Assembly (NCBI GenBank): GCA_021151695.1 | Contig: JAGKWU010000004.1 | Location: 248,001 to 312,000, forward strand | DNA length: 64,000 nt | Reading direction: 5' to 3' | Origin: Cellvibrionaceae bacterium | GTDB taxonomy: Bacteria > Pseudomonadota > Gammaproteobacteria > Pseudomonadales > Cellvibrionaceae | Shown here: positions 52,460 through 61,889 of the stretch, one piece after another | Numbering within the stretch: position 1 is the stretch's first letter | Layout: every line of letters begins with the position of its first letter | Program-made: the position numbers and the translations under genes | Notes under the pieces: generated by a model | Database searches by the model: none | Told to the model about the DNA's origin: nothing | Seen by the model: the letters and a program-made list of their open reading frames with translations, nothing else

Positions 52460-53224
52460 TTAAGAGTGATCGCCCTGGGTAAGCGACAATTGCCAAAGCT
52501 CGGCATATTTTGCAAATGTGGATTGCGATAATAAAAGTGCAAGCAACAAGCCCTGTTTGCCATCCAGAAATCCCGCACGCAAAAAATACATACGGACAAA
52601 GCACGCAAATGCATGGAGTATCGCGCCAGCGAGTGAAGCGGTTTTGCCCGCACTCCTGCGCTGCAGTGCCCACTCCTGCGCATAGTGCGCGGACTTTTGC
52701 TGCTGGTGACGAACACTGTCGTACACATAATGCAACAAAAAACCCGAGAGCTGACGCACAGGTAATTTCTGGTTGTTGACAAGGCGCTCGTGTACGCGTG
52801 TCTCATCATATAACGCGCGCCCACGCGGATATAAACGCGGCACCCAATCAGGATGCATACCTGAATGTTTGATAAAACGTCCGAAGCACCAGCACAAACG
52901 ATTTACTTGCCAAATGGCATCACCCTGCTGTACAGCGGCGAGAATACTTGCCCGCAATTCAGGTGTTACCTGCTCATCTGCGTCCACCATAAAAATCCAG
53001 TCGCTGGTAGCAAGCTGTGCGGCGCGCTCGCGCTGCACGCCGAAGCCCTGCCAGTCTGTATTGACAAACACACGGGCAGAATGGGCTTGGGCTATAGTCA
53101 GGGTGTCATCATCGCTACCGGAATCTAACACTAAAATTTCATCGGCCCACCGCAAGCTTTGCAGGCATGCTGATAATTTTTGCGCTTCATTTTTAACGAT
53201 CAAAACTGCCGAAATACTGGGCAT
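52460..53224 (-). CDS. Family 2 glycosyltransferase of the LPS core (WaaE/KdtX-type)
   Basis: 254 aa GT-A fold enzyme: SAVLIVKNEAQKLSACLQSL, LDSGSDDDT, the DxD motif in MVDADEQVTPEL, and PRLYPRGRALYDETRVHERL typical of the WaaE/KdtX group, which adds glucose to the LPS inner core. A hydrophobic helix near residue 195 suggests membrane association. The sugar and acceptor are inferred from the family. Confidence 0.88.
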   Translation of the reverse strand: MPSISAVLIVKNEAQKLSACLQSLRWADEILVLDSGSDDDTLTIAQAHSARVFVNTDWQGFGVQRERAAQLATSDWIFMVDADEQVTPELRASILAAVQQGDAIWQVNRLCWCFGRFIKHSGMHPDWVPRLYPRGRALYDETRVHERLVNNQKLPVRQLSGFLLHYVYDSVRHQQQKSAHYAQEWALQRRSAGKTASLAGAILHAFACFVRMYFLRAGFLDGKQGLLLALLLSQSTFAKYAELWQLSLTQGDHS

Positions 53225-53245
53225 CTAACCTGGCCTCCCGAGCCA

Positions 53246-54484
53246 TTAAACGCTGTCACCGGCCTGACGAACCTGGGCCCAGAGAATCACCAGCAGAAAT
53301 ACATACATGGTCACACCGCTGGAGTGGGTCAAATAACTTTGTGTGAGTCCAAATACAAAAGTCGCCACCACCAACATCACGCCCGCCAACGCCGCTGATC
53401 GTGCGGCGATGGATTGACCGACACCGCTGTGACGTTTGAGTTCGCGATAAAAAATAACCGCCGGCACCAGATAGACGCCTACAAGAACAATAACACCCGG
53501 CAATCCACGTTTAACCCAGGCATCCAACAGATCGTTATGCATATGGTTGTATTTAACGAATACATCATCCTGCACACCGGTAATTGCCACATACTGCTCA
53601 AAACTGCCCCAGCCGAGCATTGGATGCTGCGCAATCATATCCAGGCTCAATTGCCACAAATGAAAACGTGAGCCGAGTGAACTGGTGGCATCCTGATTAT
53701 CCTGATAGCTCTGCAAATCCAGCGCTATATGGCTGATGCGATCACGCAAAAAATCCAGCCATGGCAACCAGCAAATCGCTGCTATAGTAACGGCACAAAC
53801 AGCCGCAAGAATTACATTAGTCGCCGTACTGCGCTTGCCGCTCCACCAGTATGTCAGCAGCACCACAACGGGTAACATCAACCATCCGCCGCGCGCACCG
53901 GACAACAGCGACGCCAGCAATCCACCCAAGGCTCCCACCACTACAACAGCGAAAAATAGACGTCCGCCCGTTTTAGCCCAGGGCACAATGGCGGCCAACA
54001 TACAAAAAAACAGCATGGCGATATCGCCAAATTGAATCGCATTGATGTGGCCGGCAGCACGCGCTTCACCCTGCACGGCAAACTCCCAAAGCGCTAGCAC
54101 GACTGCACCTAACGCGCCGAGCGCGACCCCCTGCCAAACAATTACCGCTTTTACCTGTATGCGCAGCAGCAACAAGAGCACAGGCACTGCCAGTAAAAAA
54201 CGTGACAAGTTGTCGTAACTGCTGCCCTTGAGGTGATGATGCATATTGCTCAATACCCCAACCCCAAAATACAACAGCAATGCCGCGATCAAATATTTAT
54301 CTTCCGCAGCTAACGTTGGCCATGGGCGAACAAATAAATACCCCAGCGACGGTAGCAACAGAATGAGCGCGCCCAGGCTATACCCGCTTGGCACTACCAG
54401 CGCAAAGGCGCTTAGCAAGAAAACGCCAGCAGAAACCAACGCAGGTACAAATGTAGCGGGTGTTGGCAATCGCATCATAAGCAT
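53246..54484 (-). CDS. O-antigen ligase-like membrane protein
   Basis: 412 aa inner-membrane protein with about eleven hydrophobic segments and the Wzy_C/WaaL signature in the large periplasmic loop (GWGSFEQYV and HNDLLDAWVKRGLPGVIV). In context with msbA and hldE it probably ligates O-antigen or another glycan to the lipid A core; an O-antigen polymerase remains possible. First gene of the LPS operon; several closely spaced in-frame ATGs make the exact start uncertain. Confidence 0.82.
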   Translation of the reverse strand: MLMMRLPTPATFVPALVSAGVFLLSAFALVVPSGYSLGALILLLPSLGYLFVRPWPTLAAEDKYLIAALLLYFGVGVLSNMHHHLKGSSYDNLSRFLLAVPVLLLLLRIQVKAVIVWQGVALGALGAVVLALWEFAVQGEARAAGHINAIQFGDIAMLFFCMLAAIVPWAKTGGRLFFAVVVVGALGGLLASLLSGARGGWLMLPVVVLLTYWWSGKRSTATNVILAAVCAVTIAAICWLPWLDFLRDRISHIALDLQSYQDNQDATSSLGSRFHLWQLSLDMIAQHPMLGWGSFEQYVAITGVQDDVFVKYNHMHNDLLDAWVKRGLPGVIVLVGVYLVPAVIFYRELKRHSGVGQSIAARSAALAGVMLVVATFVFGLTQSYLTHSSGVTMYVFLLVILWAQVRQAGDSV

Positions 54485-54633
54485 GCACTTGCCACGCCGT
54501 GCGACTCATCCTGAGCCAGCAAGGAACTATCCGGTTTGAAGAACAGAAAAATGACGTTACCAATCACTATTTTGTCATCTATAAAAAAATGAGGGTCGGT
54601 TGCAAGCCGGGATTTGCGTAATCCGCAAAAACA

Positions 54634-54660
54634 ACGAAGGAGCCGAAGCTCCTTGTTTTG
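54634..54660 (-). terminator. Terminator of ilvE
   Basis: Leftward: AAGGAGC, TTCG tetraloop, GCTCCTT, then CGTTGTTTTTG. Lies a few bases after the ilvE stop. Confidence 0.75.
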
Positions 54661-54667
54661 CGAAGAC

Positions 54668-55597
54668 TTATTTGGCGACCGGGGCCAACCAGTTGCTGTG
54701 CTCCGCCAGCTCGCCGCGCACGGCTTTGAAATACAAATCTTGCAATTTGGTGGTGACAGGGCCGCGACGACCTTCGCCAATTTGACGACCATCGAGTTCG
54801 CGAATAGGCAATACTTCGGCCGCAGTACCGGTAAAGAAGCACTCATCCGCCACATAAACTTCATCGCGGGTAATACGCTTTTCTTTGATGGTGTAACCGC
54901 AGTCAGCCGCCAATTGGAAAATAGAATTGCGGGTGATGCCGTCGAGGCAGGAGGTCAACTCAGGTGTGTAGATAATGCCGTCGCGCACCAGGAAGAAGTT
55001 TTCACCGCTGCCTTCTGCAACATAGCCTTCGTTGTCGAGCAACAGGGCTTCTTCACAACCGCAATCCAGCGCTTCTTGCAGGGCCAGCAATGAGTTGATG
55101 TAGTGGCCGTTGGCCTTGGCTTTACACATGGAGATATTGACGTGGTGACGGGTGTAGCTGGAGGTGCGCACTTTGATGCCTATATCGCGCGCCTCGGGCG
55201 ACATATACGACGGCCAGTGCCAGGCAGCAACCATCACGTGAGCTTTAAGGTTGTCGGCACGCAGGCCCATACCTTCTGAACCGTAAAATGCCATGGGGCG
55301 CAGATAGGCTTCGCTCAGGTTGTTTTCACGCACCACTTGTTTTTGGGCTTCGTTCAATTGCTCTTTGGTGAAAGGCAATTTCATGCGCATGATATGCGCC
55401 GAGCGGAACAGGCGATCAGTGTGCTCTTGCAAGCGGAAAATGCTGGTACCGAAAGTTTCGCTCTTGTACGCACGTACACCTTCAAACACACCCATGCCGT
55501 AGTGCAATGTATGGGTCAATACGTGGACGCGCGCATCGCGCCAGGGAATCAATTCACCATCTAACCAAATTACGCCATCGCGATCAGCAAAAGACAT
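54668..55597 (-). CDS. ilvE: Branched-chain amino acid aminotransferase
   Basis: 309 aa, PLP-dependent fold-type IV transaminase for the last step of Leu/Ile/Val synthesis. VLTHTLHYGMGVFEGVRAY near the N-terminus, the PLP lysine in CKAKANGHYINSLLAL (about residue 161), and the cofactor-binding EGSGENFF and SCLDGITRNS are present. The ATG at 55597 has AGGAG six bases upstream; the longer frame adds a tail. Follows glnE on the same strand. Confidence 0.96.
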   Translation of the reverse strand: MSFADRDGVIWLDGELIPWRDARVHVLTHTLHYGMGVFEGVRAYKSETFGTSIFRLQEHTDRLFRSAHIMRMKLPFTKEQLNEAQKQVVRENNLSEAYLRPMAFYGSEGMGLRADNLKAHVMVAAWHWPSYMSPEARDIGIKVRTSSYTRHHVNISMCKAKANGHYINSLLALQEALDCGCEEALLLDNEGYVAEGSGENFFLVRDGIIYTPELTSCLDGITRNSIFQLAADCGYTIKEKRITRDEVYVADECFFTGTAAEVLPIRELDGRQIGEGRRGPVTTKLQDLYFKAVRGELAEHSNWLAPVAK

Positions 55598-55692
55598 AGC
55601 CACTCCTAAATCAAATACGGTTATCAATACGGCTGCCGCGCGCTGCGCCACAGCTCAAAATTTTTATTCTGCAGATTTATTGATTGCAGATA

Positions 55693-58600
55693 TCAACGGG
55701 TTGTCAGGTCGTTATCGATGAGTTGGTGCCACAGGTTCGTAACCTGCTCGCGCTCGATATCGAAATGATGTTCACCAGCCAAAACCGCCTCCTGTTGTTG
55801 CAGCGCAAGGCGGTGCCCGGTGGATCGGTAGGCTTTGTAAGCGGCGATCAGTTGGGCGACAGAAGGACCGGCAAGCAAACCGGCCTCTTCCAGCGATCCA
55901 AGTATGCGAATGTTATCCGTATACTGGACTATCCCGGGCGCTTGATGGGCCCAGGCCAAGGCGGCGTATTGAACCATAAATTCAATATCGACGATACCTC
56001 CGGCGTCCTGTTTCAAATGAAATATAGGGGTAGTTTCACTCTTGCCTTTGCCGCCAGAACCCAGCTGGTCGCGCATTTTGCGGCGCATATCACTCACATC
56101 TTTGCGCAACTTGTCCTGGTCGCGGGGCTGCTGGAGTATGCTCAAGCGTACCTGGGTGAACTGCTCGCCCAGGGTTTGCGATCCGGCAACTACACGGGCA
56201 CGCACCAGCGCCTGATGTTCCCAGGTCCAGGCCTCTTTCAGCTGATAGCGCTCAAAGGCCGGCAAGGTTGACACCAGCATGCCGGAATTACCCGACGGGC
56301 GCAGACGCATATCCACCTCGTAAAGCTTGCCTGACTGGGTTTGGGTATTGAGTATATGGATGATGCGCTGGCCGAGGCGGGTGTAAAACGTCTGGTTATC
56401 AATACTTTTCTCACCATCAGTTTGCCGGTTGGAATCGCCGCCATGAATAAAGACCAGGTCCAGATCCGAACCATGACCCAACTCTATGCCACCCAGTTTG
56501 CCGTAGCCGACAATAATGAAATCCGGCGTCATATCCACGCTGCCGTCCGGTTGCGTTGGCCGACCGTGGCGCTCCACCAGATAACTCCAACTCAGATCCA
56601 GCACATGCTCCAGGATCACCTCAGCGGTGAAGGTTAGATAGTCGCTTACTTTCATCAACGGCAGCGTGCCGCCCACCTCGCTCGCCGCCACGCGCAAACC
56701 GAAGGCGGAGCGGAAATAGCGCAGAGCCTCCATGTGCCCCTCAAGGTCGTCCCAGGTCAGGCGTAGCACATCGCGACGCAGCTCATCGCGCAGGTTTGAC
56801 TTGATGGCTTCGTGGTCGTCGTTGGGGGAGATGTACAGGCTTTCCGGCGTTAAGAGTTCATCCAGCAGCGCCGGATAGCGCGCCACCTGATCGGCAATCC
56901 AGGGGCTTGCAGCGCAGAGTTTTACCAGTTGCGCCAGCGCCACCGGATTCTCCATCAACAACACCAAATAAGCACTGCGACGCGCAACCGACTCCACCAA
57001 CGGAATAATGCGCTTGAAAGTTTCCGTAAAAGAGACGGGCAATTCGCCGCGCGCGCTGTGCTCTGCCAGCATCAATAACAGACGCGCAATGAAAGTATCC
57101 AAGCGGCTACGGCTGCTGGCCTGCATATTGATGATCGCGCGGTTTTCGCGCAGATGCTGGAACAGTTGCATTAATTCAGCTGGCTCCAAGGGTTGGTTAG
57201 CCAACTGGTGATTAAAGTCTTCCGGGTTTGCCAGCAATTGGCTGCTCAACTCCCAGATGCCCTGCCAGAAAGCCAGGGCTTTATTATCGAGCGTCTGCTT
57301 CTGCTCCGACTCGGCAATCACCGCTTTGAACTCATGGTTGACGCGCGCACGGTAGCCGGACAGCACCTGATAAAACTCATCCCACGTGGCGAACCCCATC
57401 ACCCAGGCAAGGCGTGTGCGCCCCAGATCATCACCGGGAAGCGCCTGGGTCTGGCGATCCTGATAACCCTGGATGGCGTGCTCGGTGTTGCGCAGGAAAA
57501 TATAAGCCTCCGCCAAGGCACTGCCCGCACCTTCCGGCAAATAACCCTCCTGCTCTAAAAATGGCAACAACTTGAGCACCTGCCGCTTGCGCAAGCGCTT
57601 GTCGCGCCCGCCGCGGATCAGCTGGAAAACCTGCACGACAAACTCCACTTCGCGGATACCGCCCTCACCCAACTTCACGTCGAGACTCATGCCTTTACGT
57701 TGCACCTGGCGCGCGATCAGACCTTTCATTTCGCGGAGTGATTCAATGGCCCCGAAATCTATGTATTGGCGATAGGTGAAGGGCGCCAGCAAGGTGCGTA
57801 ACTGCACCCTCACTTGCTCCGCGTAAAACTCGTCGCCCCCGCTGCCATAGGCAAAGGCGACTCGCCGCGCCTTGATCATGGCATAGCGCTCCCATTCGCG
57901 CCCCTGGGTTTGGTAGTAATCCTCCATACCCGCAAAGCTCATGGCCAAGGCACCGCTCTGGCCGTGAGGGCGCAAGCGCATATCGGTGCGGAATACAAAG
58001 CCATCGGCGGTTGTGGTATCCAGGCTTTTGATCAACCGCTGGCCAAGCTTGATAAAAAACTCCTGGTTGCTAACGGAGCGGCTTGGATGGTTAGTCGCGC
58101 CAGATTCAGGATAGGTAAAAATCAAATCTATATCGGAGGACACATTGAGTTCACGCGCACCCAGCTTGCCCATGCCCAGCACCATAAACGGCTGCACCTG
58201 ACCGGATTCGCCGCCGATGGGCGTGCCGTAAAACTTCTCCAATTCACGGTAATGGTGGCTAGCTGCCAGCTGGATAATCTGGTCGGCAAAGCGCGACAAC
58301 TCGCCCGTAGTTTCCTGCATGCTGGCGGTCCGATTGAGATCGCGCCAAATGATGCGAATCATCGCCTGGTGGCGCTGCTGGCGCAGGATCTTATCAAGCT
58401 CCAGATCACTTGCGGCCGTCGTCACCACTTGCGCGAGCGCATCAAGATCTTCATCCACCAAAGGCCGAAACAAGCTTCCACCCGCGACTAACTCCACCAG
58501 ATATTCCGGCTTTATGGCGCAAGTGCTCGCAATATATTCGCTGGCGGCAAAAGCGCGCGCCAATTGCCCCGAAAACCTCACGTCAGCCGACACCAACTCT

Positions 58601-58704
58601 CCCAATCCAGGCAACTGACGAGCCTGGCGAGCCGTTTCAAATTGTTCCCAGTAACGTTGGACGGAAGCGTGAAAAGCGGAAGGCACCTGTTGTAAATCAA
58701 GCAT
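55693..58704 (-). CDS. glnE: Glutamine synthetase adenylyltransferase/deadenylylase
   Basis: 1003 aa, two related nucleotidyltransferase domains in tandem: the first (motif SSDIDLIF in the N-terminal half) removes AMP from glutamine synthetase, the second (GHGSDLDLVFIH) adds it. Each is followed by a helical GlnD/PII-responsive region. Adjusts ammonia assimilation to nitrogen status. The ATG of MLDLQQVPSAFH is preferred; a TTG upstream would add 18 residues. Length is slightly above the usual 950-990. Confidence 0.95.
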   Translation of the reverse strand: MLDLQQVPSAFHASVQRYWEQFETARQARQLPGLGELVSADVRFSGQLARAFAASEYIASTCAIKPEYLVELVAGGSLFRPLVDEDLDALAQVVTTAASDLELDKILRQQRHQAMIRIIWRDLNRTASMQETTGELSRFADQIIQLAASHHYRELEKFYGTPIGGESGQVQPFMVLGMGKLGARELNVSSDIDLIFTYPESGATNHPSRSVSNQEFFIKLGQRLIKSLDTTTADGFVFRTDMRLRPHGQSGALAMSFAGMEDYYQTQGREWERYAMIKARRVAFAYGSGGDEFYAEQVRVQLRTLLAPFTYRQYIDFGAIESLREMKGLIARQVQRKGMSLDVKLGEGGIREVEFVVQVFQLIRGGRDKRLRKRQVLKLLPFLEQEGYLPEGAGSALAEAYIFLRNTEHAIQGYQDRQTQALPGDDLGRTRLAWVMGFATWDEFYQVLSGYRARVNHEFKAVIAESEQKQTLDNKALAFWQGIWELSSQLLANPEDFNHQLANQPLEPAELMQLFQHLRENRAIINMQASSRSRLDTFIARLLLMLAEHSARGELPVSFTETFKRIIPLVESVARRSAYLVLLMENPVALAQLVKLCAASPWIADQVARYPALLDELLTPESLYISPNDDHEAIKSNLRDELRRDVLRLTWDDLEGHMEALRYFRSAFGLRVAASEVGGTLPLMKVSDYLTFTAEVILEHVLDLSWSYLVERHGRPTQPDGSVDMTPDFIIVGYGKLGGIELGHGSDLDLVFIHGGDSNRQTDGEKSIDNQTFYTRLGQRIIHILNTQTQSGKLYEVDMRLRPSGNSGMLVSTLPAFERYQLKEAWTWEHQALVRARVVAGSQTLGEQFTQVRLSILQQPRDQDKLRKDVSDMRRKMRDQLGSGGKGKSETTPIFHLKQDAGGIVDIEFMVQYAALAWAHQAPGIVQYTDNIRILGSLEEAGLLAGPSVAQLIAAYKAYRSTGHRLALQQQEAVLAGEHHFDIEREQVTNLWHQLIDNDLTTR

Positions 58705-58970
58705 GCGGAGAAATCCTGGTAGTCGTAATTGGCCAAAGTATAGGGGATTGGCGCCCAAGCATGGAGCATAAAACCTTACAAATCATCAACTTAATATCAG
58801 ACAATTGAATGAACCACCTTAAAGTCAATAAAACCTTAAGACACTTTCGAGCTATAACCAAAAAATCTCAATTTCCGCCAAGTCTTTGTTTTTTCGCCCA
58901 ATTACACCGCGTTAGTGGAGATTTCACCGTTCTCGGCTAGGGTAATCCTTAACAAATCTATACCAGCCTA

Positions 58971-59000
58971 TTGACATTTTGGCGCATATTTGTGCATATT
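58971..59000 (+). promoter_or_regulatory. Candidate promoter of the TonB receptor gene
   Basis: A perfect -35 TTGACA, 18-base spacer and CATATT as -10, about 65 bases before the start codon. Confidence 0.5.
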
Positions 59001-59004
59001 AACC

Positions 59005-59021
59005 TATAAATCATATTTATA
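59005..59021. promoter_or_regulatory. Palindromic candidate operator
   Basis: TATAAAT, CAT, ATTTATA: a 7-bp inverted repeat at the expected transcription start of the TonB receptor gene, a usual place for a repressor site. Confidence 0.4.
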
Positions 59022-59064
59022 AGTTTACTTAATAACAAAGCACTTAAAAACGAGAGGAAACAGC

Positions 59065-61716
59065 ATGAAACACACCCCAACTCATATCTCCACTGCCAGC
59101 CTGCTTTTTGCGCTGGGGATGACTACGACTTTTGCTGCACAAGCTCAGGAAGCCCCTGCTGCCGACGCGGCGGAAGAGATCGTTGTTACCGGCATGCGTG
59201 CAGCCCTGGAAAAAGCCATCGAAGTTAAACAGGAAAACACCCATGTAATGGAAGCCCTGTCACTTGATGACATTAACGCCACACCAGCTGTGACTATCGC
59301 TGAAGCGCTGGTTCGCCTGCCAGGTGTCAACGGTTCGCGCGACCGCGGCAACGAAAGCCAGGCGGCTATCCGCGGCCTTGGTCCACGCATGGTGTTAGGC
59401 ACTGTGAATGGTCGTGAAGTAGCGAGCCCTGAACCAGGTCGCGCTATTCGCTATGAGCAATATCCATCCGAGTTGGTGTCCGCTGTTGAAGTGTACAAAA
59501 CCCAGTCTGCCGATCTGGTTGAGGGTGGCATCGCCGGTAATATCAATCTGAAAACCGTATCACCACTGTCTTATAACGGTCCTGAAGCGATTGTTCGCGC
59601 CGGTGCGCAATACAATGAAGCAGGCAAAGACATCCCTGATTACAACCCATTGGGTGATCGTTTCAGTGCGGCTTATGTACACAAGTTTGACGAAACCCTC
59701 GGCATCGCCGTTGGTATTTCCAAACAAAAACAAAAAAATGCGTACGAATCCCTGCAAGGTTGGGGTTATAGCAGTGAGAAATGGGACCTTGATGGCAAAG
59801 GTTCTATCGGCGACACACCATGGGGTGTAGCGGCTGAAGTTAAAAAATTAACGCAGGACCGCCAGGGTGCATTCTCCGCAATCGAGTGGGCACCTAACGA
59901 TAGCCTGAATGTTAAATACGACGTGCTCTACACCAAATTTGAAATGTCTGAAGAGCAAAACCAGACCTGGGCACAAGACATAGGTTTGAACCCTGGCCCA
60001 TGGTACAACTGGGGTATTACCGACCTTAACAACGACAAGAAGCCAGATAATTTGCTGACCAATGTTGTTATCAAAGATCAACAAGCTGTTGCTGCGACTA
60101 TCAACGGTTGGGAAGGCCAGATTCGCCATGTTATCGCTGGTTACAATCAGGAAAACAGCGGTCTGACCCAAGGTCTGAAGTTTAACTACACAGGTATTGA
60201 AAGCTGGACTATTGACGCCGACATCGCCTACTCAACGGCAGAGCGCAAAAACTACTGGAACGCGATTTATCTCGATCAATACCTCGAAACCTGGAGCTTC
60301 GATTTGCGTGGCAGACCGTCACTCACTGCACCAAAAGGCTCTGCTGCCTACGAGCCAGAAAAAGCTTCTTACAACTGGCTGAACAACGTTAACGAAGGCT
60401 CGACCCTTAATGACGACCTGTTGAGCGCCCAGTTAGATTTCAAACGTGAATTGGAAGCAGGTGATCTGCACAGTGTCAGCTTCGGTTTCCGCTCCGCTGA
60501 TCGTGAAAAAGAAGTTATCTGGACTGACTTCATCATGAACAGAACTGACGCTGCCGACAATGGCACTGCAGTGAATTTCCCGAACAAGTTCTTAAGTTCT
60601 TACACATTGGACGCATTCGACACCATTCCTTTCCTGAATGCGCCATCATACAAAGCAACCGCCAAACTTATTTATGGCGGCGTGAACTATGATGATGCTG
60701 CGGTAAACGCTGGACGCTACTGGAAAGTAGATGAGAAAAACACAGCCGCTTATGTGAAGTTTGATTTTGAAGGCGAACTGTTTGGCCTGAGCTACAACGC
60801 TAACGCCGGCGTACGCCAAGTCAAAATCAAAACCGAAAGTTACGAGTATGACGACGGCATCGCCAACAATGTTAACGATGGTCGCTCTGTTGACAACGAC
60901 TACTCTAAAACGTTGCCGAGCGCGAGCTTGAACCTGGATTTGACCGACGGCAAAAAACTGCGCTTTGGTATTTCACGCGCTATTTCCCGTCCACCACTGG
61001 ATGAACTGCGCGCGGGTGCATACATCAGTGCTATCAACACCGGCAGCTCAGGCGGTGCAGGTAACCCACTGTTGAAGCCATTTAGCTCTGATCAAATCGA
61101 CGTGTCTTACGAGTGGTACTTTGCACCGGAATCACTGGCAGCGCTGAGTGTTTATTACAAAGATATCGACAGCTACATTGGCAACGCGACTGTAGGCACA
61201 TTCACCAGCCAACAAGGCACCTTCAATATCTATGGCCCAGTAAACGGCAAAGGTGGTTACGTGAGAGGTGCGGAAGCAACCTTCCAAATGCCATTCACCT
61301 TCCTGCCCGTTGAAGGCTTTGGTGTTTACTCCAACTACGCATTCGCTGAATCCAATATTCACGAATTCGCGCCCAGCGATAATCCATTACCAATGGCCGG
61401 TCTGGCGAAAAACACCGCCACATTGGATTTGTGGTACAGCCACAATGGTTTGGATGCCCGTGTAGGTTGGAAATATCACTCCGCTTACACCAGTGCATTT
61501 ACCTGGGATAGCTATGATCTGACGACTATGGATTCAGAATTGAGTGTGGGTGCCAGCGTGTCTTACGACATCAATGAGCACTGGAACGTACGCCTGCAGG
61601 CTTACAACCTCACCAATGATCCAATGCGTTTGTCGCAAAATAACCAGCCTGGCAACCTGAAGCGTTTCGACGACTACGGTCGCAGCTACCTGCTGGATTT
61701 CACCTGGAAGCTCTAA
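59065..61716 (+). CDS. TonB-dependent outer-membrane receptor
   Basis: 883 aa. Signal peptide (cleavage after FAAQA, about residue 27), TonB-box-like EEIVVTG, plug domain (about 45-160; AEALVRLPGVNGSRDRGNESQAAIRGLGPR, VEVYKTQSADLVEGGIAGNINLKT) and a C-terminal 22-strand barrel ending LLDFTWKL. Family members take up siderophores, vitamins or oligosaccharides. The plug type is the one common in carbohydrate-utilisation loci, and GH53 and GH2 genes follow, so galacto-oligosaccharides are the likely cargo. GAGAGGAAA precedes the ATG. Confidence 0.93.
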   Translation: MKHTPTHISTASLLFALGMTTTFAAQAQEAPAADAAEEIVVTGMRAALEKAIEVKQENTHVMEALSLDDINATPAVTIAEALVRLPGVNGSRDRGNESQAAIRGLGPRMVLGTVNGREVASPEPGRAIRYEQYPSELVSAVEVYKTQSADLVEGGIAGNINLKTVSPLSYNGPEAIVRAGAQYNEAGKDIPDYNPLGDRFSAAYVHKFDETLGIAVGISKQKQKNAYESLQGWGYSSEKWDLDGKGSIGDTPWGVAAEVKKLTQDRQGAFSAIEWAPNDSLNVKYDVLYTKFEMSEEQNQTWAQDIGLNPGPWYNWGITDLNNDKKPDNLLTNVVIKDQQAVAATINGWEGQIRHVIAGYNQENSGLTQGLKFNYTGIESWTIDADIAYSTAERKNYWNAIYLDQYLETWSFDLRGRPSLTAPKGSAAYEPEKASYNWLNNVNEGSTLNDDLLSAQLDFKRELEAGDLHSVSFGFRSADREKEVIWTDFIMNRTDAADNGTAVNFPNKFLSSYTLDAFDTIPFLNAPSYKATAKLIYGGVNYDDAAVNAGRYWKVDEKNTAAYVKFDFEGELFGLSYNANAGVRQVKIKTESYEYDDGIANNVNDGRSVDNDYSKTLPSASLNLDLTDGKKLRFGISRAISRPPLDELRAGAYISAINTGSSGGAGNPLLKPFSSDQIDVSYEWYFAPESLAALSVYYKDIDSYIGNATVGTFTSQQGTFNIYGPVNGKGGYVRGAEATFQMPFTFLPVEGFGVYSNYAFAESNIHEFAPSDNPLPMAGLAKNTATLDLWYSHNGLDARVGWKYHSAYTSAFTWDSYDLTTMDSELSVGASVSYDINEHWNVRLQAYNLTNDPMRLSQNNQPGNLKRFDDYGRSYLLDFTWKL

Positions 61717-61723
61717 GCTAAAC

Positions 61724-61760
61724 ACTTCCGCCGGCATCATCAGCTGGCGGAAGTTTTTTA
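61724..61760 (+). terminator. Terminator of the TonB receptor gene
   Basis: ACTTCCGCC plus GGC, 7-base loop, GCT plus GGCGGAAGT then TTTTTT: a 12-bp stem with one G-T pair and a clean T-run, so the GH53 gene downstream should have its own promoter or depend on read-through. Confidence 0.88.
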
Positions 61761-61889
61761 TGCTATACCAATCGTTTGTTATTGATCGTTTTTACTCCAA
61801 TTTACTAGCCCACTTGCGGTTGCATTTTTTGCGGCCGCGTTTTTGCTTCTGGCCACGGATAAATTCCGGCCCCCTCAACTGGAGGCAAC

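Larger units (their letters stand above)
58705..59064. other. Divergent intergenic region upstream of the TonB receptor
   Basis: 360 AT-rich bases without a gene. Contains a direct repeat ATAAAACCTTA at 58768 and 58828 (exactly 60 bases apart; a third ACCTTA lies at 58816), the candidate receptor promoter at 58971-59000, a GCATATT direct repeat (58984, 58994) across its -10 region and a palindrome at 59005-59021. Confidence 0.5.

Noticed and set aside
57814..58491. 225-codon plus-strand frame opposite glnE
   Set aside because: Antisense to the conserved first nucleotidyltransferase domain; composition is not protein-like.
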